A stretch of 64,000 nucleotides of DNA. Source: Tubulanus polymorphus. Its lineage: Eukaryota; Nemertea; Palaeonemertea; Tubulaniformes; Tubulanidae. Positions 24,317 through 36,300 of the stretch are shown one piece after another (position 1 is the first letter of the stretch; every line of letters starts with the position of its first letter). The stretch covers positions 14,870,485 to 14,934,484 of the forward strand of contig NC_134027.1 of NCBI RefSeq assembly GCF_964204645.1, in the 5' to 3' direction. The notes beneath the pieces were generated by a model, which was not told where the DNA came from, ran no database searches, and saw nothing but the letters and a program-made list of their open reading frames with translations. Made by a program: the position numbers and the translations under genes.

Positions 24317-27300
24317 TAATATAACTTATGACTATAGTGTCAATATGTGCTTTAAGGTTGTAATCAACATGTGACATTACTCAACATGTTTTCACGATAC
24401 TTAGCTATAGTCAGTGCTCATCGATAATTAATTAATGTCTCTCAAACATGTCACTAGGTGTTTGTTTATGAGTCCTGATGTCTACAACTTGTCTGACACC
24501 TAGTTCTCACATTATACTCATGATTCTGTATATAAAGACTATGTAAAGCTATGATAATCATTCTCATTCCGGGATGCAATAAAGATTGTACATATAAGGT
24601 TTAACTGCCTTGTTGTTCCTGATGGATGGAATCCTGTACCGCTGGTGTAAATGCTAGTTCCCCAGCCAGCCTGCCGATACAACAACCAGCCGGTTACACT
24701 AACCCCCAGAATGATACAGGTGGCAAAATGATGGAATTCTGTACTGCTTAATCGTTAGTAGCCTAAGTCTAACTCGATTCCGGTGAGATTAACCACCATC
24801 CATGGACCTCGTGGTGAAACTCGACGTCGATTACTTGTGAGATAGTACAGGGAAATGTTCCCAATATACTAAGTCTGAAAGACTCGATAAGACTAAATTT
24901 GATCAGAAGAGTAGATAATGTATCAAAGGCTGAACCAATCGTTAATAATAATATACAACATGTAGATACAGGTAGTAAACAGAGTAGTGTTAAAGAATGT
25001 AAAACCAGTATACATGATGTAACTGATGTGGAATTCGCAAGTGTAATAGAAAAATGTCCACATCCTGAAGTTAGAAAGTTATTATATGAGTTTAAAGAGG
25101 TATTCAGTGGTATTGGCAAAATGCCAGGTAAAGTTTCCTTAAAGTATGACCCAGATGTGCCACCTGTAGCGCACCCTTGTAGACCCATACCAGGGCCCCT
25201 ATTCGAACCTGTTAAAAGGAAACTAGACAAGCTTGTTGAGGATGATATCCTAGAGAAAATTCCCGTAGGTGTACCAACACCATGGTGTAGCTCTCTACTA
25301 ATAGTACCTAAGAAGGGTCAAGATGTTAATGTTGACGTGAGAGTGACTATTGATCCCCGCGATATTAACAAGGCTCTTCTTAGAGAATATTACCCTATAA
25401 ATACAGTAGACGAAATAATCATACACTCAGATAGAAAAGGATTGTTTGGCGATAGTATTTGGGTTCCGTAAATTTCATACTGACCTATATGGTCATAATA
25501 TAGTTACTGTTGAAACGGACCATGCACTGTTAGTTAGAATATTTGAGAAACCATTAAGTATAATCCCATTGAGGTTACAAAAAATGAGGATGCGATTGCA
25601 ACACTACCAATTTCAGATAAGAGCATTACCAGGTAAAGATATACTGGTAGCTGATTGTTTGAGTAGGTCATTTCTCTCGGATACATGTGCAAACTTAATG
25701 GATACCAAACATGATAGCATTTTCTCGGTCAGTAGTACAGAGTTAACCCTTTCAGTGCGTCTACACCGCAGTGCGGTGTACGAATCAGTGATGGATTTTG
25801 ATAGTACACCGCTCTGCGGTGTATTGATTAATTAGTAATTACTAATTATCTCTCTTGAAAGATGGCAGCACCTGTCAAACATAGTGAAATATTAGTAACT
25901 AACGATACACCTTGCCGCGGTGTATAAGCACTATAGTGCTATTCCCGTTATTCAACACACTAGGAATTTTTCAGAATTTTCAAATTATCTTCAGCACTAT
26001 AGGGTATTAATTAGCCAGCACTGAAAGGGTTAAAGGTAATGTACTTCTTTAGTAAAGATAGATTTAGTCAACTGAAAGTTGACTAAGTTTAGTTTCTGAA
26101 CTTAGTTCTGAGAAAGTTTAGTTTCTGAAACTAAGAAAGGTCATACTCTGCAATTGTTAATAGATAATATAGCCACTGGCTGGCCAGACAATAATTCGTG
26201 TATCAAACCGGAGTTAGTTCCGTACTGGGAGTTTAGAAAAGAAATAGCATACTTAGATGGGCTTGTATTTAGGGGGAATCGTATTATAATTCCAGTATCA
26301 ATGAGAAAATCGATGTTAAATATCATACACAAGAGCCATCTAGGAATTGTTAAATGTAAACAGTTTGATGAAGCTTTAGATGATTACGTAAGATAATTAG
26401 TTGTCATGACTGAATTTAGTTGTTTATATATCCTATAATTGAAGGGTATAGTTACAGAGTAGAGTCGTTTAGCAAGCATTTTCAATTTTACTATCGTTTT
26501 GGAGAAATTTCATCTCGTTTTGTAGTTTAGTAGCAAAATCTAAATTCGTATAGTGTCTAATTTTATTAAAGAGAGGATGTTATGTATTATGATGTACTGT
26601 ACTTAAGCGCCACCTGTGAATAAACTAGGGTTTTATACAAATGGCGACTTGATCGTTATTGTTTCGGATCTGTCCTGTCTATACAAAACATACAGTATGC
26701 CATACGGTAGTGGTATTGTAAGGATAAATGCTTGGTAGACTAGCCTAGCACAAGGATGGTGGGAAAGGTAGATAGAAACACCACCGCTCAAACGCAAGGT
26801 AAGAGGGAAAAAGAGAGCACTTACCCAAGCATGGAATGGAGCACTGTAGCACAGGGAAGACCAGTTGGCCACAGTGAGTCCGTCCAGCTCAGGGCCCCCC
26901 GAATTTCGCAAAATTGATACTTGCGAATATGAGCTCAAACTATGTACATGGATACACCCCTTGTGATCCTGATAATGCAAACGTAAAAATTCTACGCTAA
27001 AGAGTCTGATCCGAAAGAACAGACACCTTGAGCCATAACAACAGGACCGAGTGACGCTAATGAGCCTAACTGGCCTGAAACATCCCGTAAACAAAAAGAC
27101 GTGAATGTCGATGGAGAATTCCAAAAGGCGGCCCGACAGACTTCTTCCAACAGCTGAGTAGCAAGTAGCCATAGACCTCACTTGATGAGAAACAACTCCC
27201 TCCGAGGACAGATTCTCCTTCAATAAAATGTTCTTGATCAGTGAAGAGACCCATCGGGCCACTGTGTCCCGAGAAATATCACCCTTCAGGTGATCTAGCA

Positions 27301-30300
27301 GCAGAATAAATAATCGCTCCTGTGAACCCCTTCGTGGAGCAGAGGGATCTAAATAGAAACACAACGGAAGACCCGGTTCCACTCGATGTTTCAGGGCTTC
27401 AATTCGCCATTGACGAATAACCAAGCCTGGCCGTTAGTCCTTTGCCAAAAACTCCAAAGCAGGCCGCAGCGAAACAAATTCCTTCGCTGGCCAGAAGACA
27501 ATATGACCTTGTCGCACTGAAAGTGCATGAATCTCAGAACGACGGGCCGAGCAAGCCAAGAAAAGCAAGAATACAGTCTTTTTTTACAATTTCGCAAATG
27601 ACGCTGCCGGAAGAGGTTCAAATGGAGCCTCCATTAACTTCTTCAAAATTACAGAGAGATCCCATAGTGGAACTATCCTCGGTACCCGAGGCCGGGAAAC
27701 AGATGGCCGCTTAGATCCTGCGATAAAAGAGGCAGCCTGTTCCGCAAAGCCTGAAGCTGACAAGGATCGCTGGACAATGGCCAGGCGAGCAGATTTAACC
27801 ACTGGCTGTTTGGATGATGCCGAAAGTTCCCGCGAGACAGAAGCGATGGGAAATTCGGAAGAATCCTGGGGTTGTGGCACAGTAGGTTGAGAAGTGGTAG
27901 GAACCATTTCTGGGCTGGCCAACATGGTGCTACCAGAACTATATTGCAATTGACTGATCTCTCTATTTGATCTAGCAAGCGTGGGAGGACTGGTGTGGGC
28001 GGGAACGCATACGCATGCATCCCCGACCAGTCCAGAGAGAAGGCATCTACCCCCCATGCTTCCGCATCTGGAAATGGGGAAACAAACAGAGGGTACCTCC
28101 GGTTGAACGGAGCAAACAGATCCAGCAGCCGAGTCGCAAACATGCCTCGAACCCGATTGGCTACTTCTTGTTGGAGAACCCATTCTGTCGCAATAGCCTG
28201 ACCTCGACGAGAAAGGGCATCGGCCATCACGTTCCTTTTCCCTGCTAAATGTGCCACAGTCAGGGAAACGCCCTTTGTCTGCAACCAAAGAATAATTTTG
28301 GTTGACAGATCCGTGAGGATTTCTGAGTGAGTGCCACCTTGATTCTGAAGGTAAGCCCTCACTGTTGAATTGTTCGTGGCTAACCAAATGTGGTGGCCCT
28401 CCACTCTCCTGTGAAAGAACTTCAGGGCCTTCCACACGGGTCCAGCATTTCCAGGAAATTTATGTGGTTGGTGGCCTTGTAGCAAGACCACCTCCCGGCT
28501 TTGACTCGGTTCTCCAGATGTGCTCCCCACCATTGGTGACTGGCATCCGTGAATACACGAACAGGAACCTCTAACGGGGCTAGTGACACCCCGCACCGAA
28601 GATTTGTAGTTGTCAACCACCAATGAAGATCTGGACATCGGTTGGAGGTACAGTAAACAAGGTCTCCCAGTTGCCCTTCGATTGAGACCAGAAGACCTTC
28701 CAATATTGTTGCAAGCGCCTGCTTCTGAGGCGGCCTAAGGGCACCACCAGACCCATGGAGCTGATGGAGCCTAGAAGCCGTGACCAGTAACAAGCTGTTC
28801 TCGGGGTTGTGGGCACTCCCGCTACAGCTTCTTGAAGTTAGGCTACTCGAGCCATAGACGGAAAGACTTCGCTAATTCGGAGATCGTAGTCCATGCCGAG
28901 ATAAGTGAACATTTGGGCCGGGGTCAACTGAGATTTTTCTCTGTTTACGCGGAACCCTAGCTGATGGACTAAGTCCAAGACTGAGGTCATTGCCTCCCGA
29001 CATTCTTGAGCCGAGTTCGCGACTATTAACCAGTCGTCGAGATAAACGAACAGTCGAACACCCCTTGACTGAAGTACCTTCTGAACAGACTTGACCAACT
29101 TGGTGAAAAACCATGCGGCTGTACTGAGGCCAAATGGAAGAGACCTGAATTGGAACTGCAGCCTTTCCACTTTATCCTGAGAAATCGCTGATATTTTGGG
29201 TGAATTGGAACCTGAAAGAAAGCAACTTTCAGGTCCAATGAATTCCGCCCATTGACCTGGACGGAGCCCTTGAATCATGTCCTTGGGTTTGGTCATCCGG
29301 AACCTTGGAATATCTAGGTGCCGATTGAGGGATGACAGATCTATCACCGTCTGTTGACCCCCTATGGCCTTTGGTACCATGAATATTCGAGAAAACCAGT
29401 CGGGAGAAGTTTCGATGCAAACTGTTTCTATCGCTCCCTTCTCGGCCAATTCCTTGAGAGCCGGAGAGATTAAGGCCTCCTGACCTAATTTTGGCCGCAT
29501 GTCGGGAGGTGACCTCGTCAGAAAACGGAGAAGGTAGCCACAAGAGACGACCTGGGAAGGCCAACCGTCTCCAAAAAGGTCGGTCCCGAGAATTCAGTTT
29601 TTCCGAAAGGAAGAGCCCTTTTTTGGAGCCTTCCCCTTGCCCCGATACAAACCGGAACCGTTACGACCAGACGAGGCTTGACGCGATTGTTGAAGCTGCG
29701 CGCTAGTTCTCCAACCGGCATCCGTAGCCGCCTGAGAAAGCGCTGAACTTTAGAGTTGGTCCTGTTTGCGTCCGTGCCGAACCTTGCGCCGCCGGTGTCG
29801 GACCCGAACGCTTTTTCCACGGAGTTTGGACGGTGGACTTAGTCTGGACCTCCCGATCCTCAGCTCGGCGGAAACAGGAGCGCACCAACCGGAGAAGAGA
29901 CGTGAAGATGTCCCCAATGGAGCTCTCAGCAAAGAATTGGACACCATATCTGGTAGACGAGCTTTGGAACTGGAGACCATAACTGACTGACATGAGGCTA
30001 ACACAACATTAGCCTTACCCCGAACAGACAACGGAATTACATGTGAAACAGACCCAGCCAAAGATTGGATAATCTGGTCCATTCCCTCTAGTTTTAGGTG
30101 CCAGCCGGGTTGTGCCGGTATCTCCACAACGGCGACACGCGCTCGGTTCAGAACGGCTGAACCGGTGACCGACCAGCGACCGGTGCCGGTGAACTAGCGT
30201 TCCTCCCCGGTGAACAGCTTCCGAGCCTTATTGGCCCGAATCCAAAGGTCCTCGGACCAAACCTCGCAAATCTTGCAAAGATTACTCCTAGAACAGATTT

Positions 30301-33300
30301 GGCCAGATTTATGCCTGCACAACGCACACGAACCGTGGTCAACCCAGGCACTGAATAAATGTCCACATCCCTCACTGCCACGATGCTGACCTTTAGGAGG
30401 GGGCGGCATAATTATTCAATTAATCGGTCACAAAAATGAACTAAATTAAATTAAATTAGTTAAATTATTTCGGGAAAAAAGAAACAAGGGATAGCCCCCA
30501 AACCAAACGGACTCACCGTCACGAGAGTGATAACTCCCTTAAATTCCTAATCCCTTTGATTTTTTGGCAAAAAAATCCAATGCATTCATATACAAGAACG
30601 CCAAGAAAAAAGATGGCGGATTTCGCCAGTGGCTAAATGCAATACCGCAGGGCCGGGTTGTATAGTAAAAACCATTGGCGATCAATCCAAATTTAGAAAA
30701 TATTGGCAAAAACCATAGGAAAGGGTACAGTACTCGACGGAGATATACGTTGGCATGAAATTTGAACCCGATCACATGTTATACCTATGCTACCTATACT
30801 AACATTACATACAAAAGGATAAACAAGGAACAATTTTTAGCCTCACATATTCCTTGCAATTCATCTAAGGACTATCAAAGATAAGTAGGTTTGAAAAACA
30901 TTCATGGCGTAAATTCTGTCATACTAATATCATTCTATCATACCACTATACAACAATACTGAGGATAATTAATTCGATTCTTGCTTGTGATAGATAGAAG
31001 GTAAGACAAGATTAATCAAAGGTCCACCCGCTTTCAAGCGATGTGTTTGTTATTCATTCATTGTTGAATAAGTTCCATGTTGTATAATGCTATACCTTCA
31101 ATAGCATGTGTGTGGTAGGAAAAACTGCTATATTGCAAATCATTGTCAAATGTATGTAGTTGTTCATTTACAAGTAAGCAATCAGCCAAAATATCAACAG
31201 AGGTACGAATGACAGTGTGAATAAATTCAATCTGGATACATGTATCTCATTAATACACCTTTATACCTTTTGCTCTGTTTCCTTTTGATGTATATTTAGT
31301 AAACATAGTTCCATTCACTAGATAGTTGAGTCTTTGTTCTTTGATCAATTCAATAATCTCTGGTTTAATCTGTTCTCGTAGTTCTCTAAAAAATAAAATG
31401 AAAATTTGAATAAAGGGCCAATGGTCAAAAAGTAAAAAAATCTGTCACGCATAGGCTACCGGTATGCAAAAATTCACTTCATTGAAAAATAAACAAGAAA
31501 AAGATATATGAAAAAGGACTTTGGTCAGTGTGACTTTTAATGATAACTGACTATTTTTAACGATAGTGAAATCTTCGAAAAATTGATTGTGTGATTTTAA
31601 GATGCAACAAACGTTCATAATTTTAATACATCTCGAGAATGACCTAAAACAACTAAAACTCAGTGACCCCTTAAAATATGGTACAAACTTGGTAAGAACC
31701 TGGGTTTCATCAGAAGTTTTTCATTACCACACAGACCAATCAGGACAGAAGCTCCTAAGTTCTTCAAATTTGAAGCCAGTGCCGGTTACTGATGAAATAA
31801 AGTTTATTGACATGGTTTTTTAAAATAATTTCACGATAGGATTGCTTTAAAAAGGCAGGCAAGCTTACATCTTCACTCAGACAAATCGTTGTTATGGATG
31901 ACCTAAAGCGTGGCGAGCGTTATCTATAACTGATACATACAAGTAGTAAACGCGAGAAGGCGATATTGCCTACGCGTCAATAAAGGACTTCAATGCAAAT
32001 GCTCAATCACTGTGTCGCAATTAACAAACTAATCCAAATAATCAGGCTCCAAAACACATCGCTAATGTAAACGTCAATAAAATGACCTCGATTCATGATG
32101 ATAAAGTATTCCTGGCAGTCATGTAAATATCAGACTCATCTCTAAAAATTCGATGGTATCATCAATGAATCAGCCGTGTGGCAAACACGGATCCAAATTT
32201 TTGCATTTTGAAACCACATTTTTGTCTGATATCTTGATGCAGCGTTACCTTATTCACGGGATTTCAAAATTAGATGAATCATTGAACACATCGCACACAA
32301 TCAATCGTTATATCATACGCCTTGAGTATCAGTATTCGCGCTAGAAATGATATCAACCTATTCAATCATGCCGCCATTTTGTTTATTGAAATAACGCGCA
32401 CCTGCTGATCCAACTCATTAACATATTCAATGCTAGGAGTTCATGAAGGAGGTCAAACCGGCTCAACACAAATTATATATAACCAAGACTTTGAGGGGTT
32501 TAGTCTTAGAAAGCCCACAACTACCGAATAAAGCGTCGGATCTTGACGAGATAAAGTTCTTCCGATGCAAATAGCATTGAATTTTCACACTTGTTATTTT
32601 GGACATTTAAAGATGCTGCATAAAAAAAGTGCTCAATAAATCGAAAATTGCGTTTGAGTATGCTAAAAATAGCTTTGAGTGTAGTGTATTGATTAAGCAT
32701 ATGAATAGTTATCGATCGCCCAGACCGTTGACATAGGGTTACTAACACAAGCAAAAAAATCAGTTACCAAGCAGGTATACCAAGCAGCAATATTCAACAA
32801 ATGAACATGAGTCCCCAAGGCTTGCTGGGAGTAATTTGTAATAAGTTGTGGTAACATTTTTCAATAAATTGCCCATCGGCAAAGTGGTTTACCTTGAGCC
32901 TGTTTGGCAAGGGCATTGCCTAAGAAAATCTTTTTGATTCGTGAGGTAAAAGTTCTATTTTACATTGTATTCTATCTTTTTTCAAAGAACTATTTCGTAG
33001 TCATTTAAATAAGGTCCAACATACTCATTTAGTATAATAGAGGAATAAAATAATAGAGGATAATAGAGGAACAAAATAGAGGACCAAAGGTCCTGAGGCT
33101 AAGATATAAAACCTCAATCAAAAATTAGGCATGGTATGGATTGAGATTGGATACGATTAGAGGAATGAGAATTTTGAGAAACGAAAGTAACATTTTGACA
33201 ACACCATATCTGAATGCCTTTGTCACACTGTCAGTTTTGCCAGCACCTAGCTATCATATTTCCGGATATCAATTTCAAGATCATTTCCCGTACCGTTCGC

Positions 33301-36300
33301 CCTAGTCAGTACTGGAATTTTCGGAATTGTTTTTTGAAAGTTTTGATTTCCGGAACACCGGAAATTTCCGGAAGTCTGGCAACTGTACATTTAACGTGCG
33401 CTCGTGGCAACGGTAGTCATGTAAACAACTAATAGTTGTATACATTACTACTGTACTGTTGCTGCGCACATGTCTGAAACCGATGAATAAAATACATACA
33501 TGCGGCGTTGTCGTAGCAATACCGAGCTATAAAATACCCCCACTTTCTGTAAGTTGCTCATAAAGTTGCGCATGCACTCTTTTGTGTTTTTGCAAACTGC
33601 TCATGCACACATTATTCTTGCACATGCGAGCAGATATTTCTGGCATGAGCGGTAATTTTTGCTCATGCATGTCAAAGTACATGTGATATTTTTACCATGT
33701 CAAGAAGGTCGAGTAAAAACCTAGCACACACGACTGGTGGTACTGTCGAAAGGCCGAAAAAAGCGTTGTTTAACCACTGCCTTTTTAACGGAAGTAGAAA
33801 ATATTCAGAATCGACAACTACAACAACAAGTTTCTTTCTTGTGTTCATATTCTATCCTTGTTGCTCTACACTCAATTGTGCTTATCATCTGACTGAAGTT
33901 TTTATCTGGATTTAGGAGTTAACATAGCCTTATCTCGACTTGCCAGAACTGGTTTTAACTGGAATTTCGTGTATTTTGCTCATAAAGTTGCTTGAGCTAT
34001 TGTGTCAAAACCAGTGTAAACTGGATCTAATTGTATATTTATTGTACAAATATTGTTGAAATAATGATTCCTTGTTGTAAATTTCATTTGTGGCAAAAAG
34101 ATATATATCATACATTTAAACTACTTAAAAATTGGCTCAGGTTATTGTTTTTTCTTAACCAGTATAAACTGCCCACAAATTAGTGGCTAGAGTCAGTTGT
34201 TTTTCTTTTTTCAATTGCATTTAGATCAAATACGCAATTTACGCATATACTGTGTACATTAATTTTCTTCAAATATACAGCAGTTTAAAATCATTGACAA
34301 GGTACCATATCCCACATTTCTAAGGTTTATAAACAAATGTCCTTTTTTCATTTTCTAGTTTTAGCCATACTGTTTAATGAATGAATGTCAATTTTACTCC
34401 AAGCTTGGTATATGTTGGTAATAATATCCCGGGAAAAAACATTCCAGTGAAAAAATGTTAACGGAAATAATGTCCCATAAGGTCGAAAAAATGTCCCAGT
34501 CTATCATTACTAATTTAGAAAAATTCACATCAAAATAACACAAGAGCCCAAACACTAACCATAAAACATGATTGAGTGACCATGAGAATAATAGGCCTAG
34601 ACTTTTGGCATTAATCAATTATGCCTAGAAGAATATGAGAACTCATGAGACATCTAATTTCAGATTTTACAATTGAATTAAATGTGCAGTTGCAAAATTA
34701 CATATCATTAATGGGGAAATTATGACAAGTTATAAAGTAAATGCAGTTACTTCAATAATTACATCAAATTTAAGAGAATTTCAAATTCATTATACAAATA
34801 ATTAAATCAAATTTATAATACAAATAATTAAATGGTAAAGGCATTATTTGTTACAAATAGGAGTCCAGAGACACACTCACCACAATCATAGAACATGTCA
34901 TGAACTACAACTTTGCAATTTATTGTGGTAACAAAATATTCATAGGTATAAGTATATTATAGAAATACTAAGTCATTGTATTATTCAACACCCATGGTGG
35001 CCATATAAAAAAACCAATGACCTTGAAACTCACCAAAATCATAGTACACGTTATTAGCTACAACCTTCCAAATGATTGTTGTAACAAAATATGCTTAGGT
35101 ATCGATATAATGCAGAAAAACCTACAAATGAGTACTGATGGCCAACCTACAAATGAGTACTGATGGCACCAAGATGGCCGCCAATTGCATCATAATTGGC
35201 TGATCAAAAATACCTGTCTCAGGTATAAACATCCCTTTTCAAAGAATACCTATCACAAATTGCAATGGAAAATAGCATACCAGTAGGAAGCTACAGGACT
35301 CAGAATTCGGACCAAAATTGACATTTTTGGGCACTAAAAAGGTCATAAGACGGCCATCTTGAGTCCAATCCATCCAATTTTTCTCGAATCTTCAAAATTT
35401 CCCTCAAAAAGTTCAAAAATGTGTAAAAAGTGCTGATTTTGGCAAACAACAATGGCTGCCAGTCGGCCATCATGATTCTGACAGGGCCAGTTTTTGGGCT
35501 GAAGATGTGTCTAGGGTAGATACATGAACAACTCAATTATCAGGACATTACATTGAAGCGTCTTCAAAACTTACCAAAATAACTGGATTCCGTCCACGGA
35601 CGGATGAAAAGTGAACGCATTAGCCCGCTAAAGTCCCAAGTGGGCTAAAAATGTTAGCATTGTTATTAAATTACCAAGTTTGTTCTCTGGTGTTATTATG
35701 ATGTGAAATTAACTACATTACCAAGTTAGTAATCATAGACTGGGACAGTTGCTCATAAAGTTGCGCATGCACTCTTTTGTGTTTTTGCAAACTGCTCATG
35801 CACACATTATTCTTGCACATGCGAGCAGATATTTCTGGCATGAGCGGTAATTTTTGCTCATGCATGTCAAAGTACATGTGATATTGTATATGTATAAAAT
35901 GTTAGCATTGTTATTAAATTACCAAGTTTGTTCTCTGGTGTTATTATGATGTGAAATTAACTACATTACCAAGTTAGTAATCATAGACTGGGACAGTTGC
36001 TCATAAAGTTGCGCATGCACTCTTTTGTGTTTTTGCAAACTGCTCATGCACACATTATTCTTGCACATGCGAGCAGATATTTCGTTAACTACATTACCAA
36101 GTTAGTAATCATAGACTGGGACATTTTTACCATATACTATGCCACCCAGTTACAGAAGAGTGGCCAATTTTATTGTGTTTCAAATGACACATACGTATAA
36201 GCCGAGTCAAAGAACGATTTCAGAAGTGAAGTTGGAACTGGCCACATCATTGTATGGAAAAGTCGTCTGTTTTCCGCTGACCAGTTAGCTAGAGATTGGT

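Larger units (their letters stand above)
22747..24698 (+). mobile_element. Nested non-autonomous LTR retrotransposon (TRIM-like)
   Basis: Two direct LTRs (22747-23109 and 24194-24698) bound a 1084-base interior with no retroviral-type protein. The unit is flanked by CTAA on both sides (22743-22746 and 24699-24702), a 4-bp target duplication inside Gypsy pol. Just after the first LTR, TGGCGGAGAACC is a primer-binding-site-like start; just before the second LTR, AAGGGGGCATC is a polypurine tract. It must have been moved by another element's enzymes. Confidence 0.88.
21271..26640 (+). mobile_element. Ty3/Gypsy LTR retrotransposon, decayed, with two nested insertions
   Basis: Plus-strand remnants in canonical order: gag zinc knuckle, aspartic protease, start of reverse transcriptase, end of RNase H, start of integrase, polypurine tract and a short LTR-like end. 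The catalytic core of reverse transcriptase and the integrase core are deleted. A non-autonomous LTR element (22747-24698) sits between protease and reverse transcriptase, and a piggyBac-type MITE (25743-26033) sits after RNase H. It occupies the ELMO intron between exons 31385-31267 and 20390-20283, antisense to ELMO. Confidence 0.85.
26640..30410 (-). mobile_element. DIRS-type tyrosine-recombinase retrotransposon, broken
   Basis: On the minus strand gag (30409-29518), reverse transcriptase (29500-28838), RNase H and linker (28793-27673) and tyrosine recombinase (about 27621-26650) follow in DIRS order. Every part is recognisable but cut by several frameshifts. DIRS elements integrate through the recombinase rather than a DDE integrase, and no target duplication is expected. 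Terminal and internal complementary repeats were not identified, so the ends are approximate. Confidence 0.85.

Noticed and set aside
24099-24377. 92-codon frame with a leucine run
   Set aside because: It is the AAT microsatellite of the LTR read in reverse.
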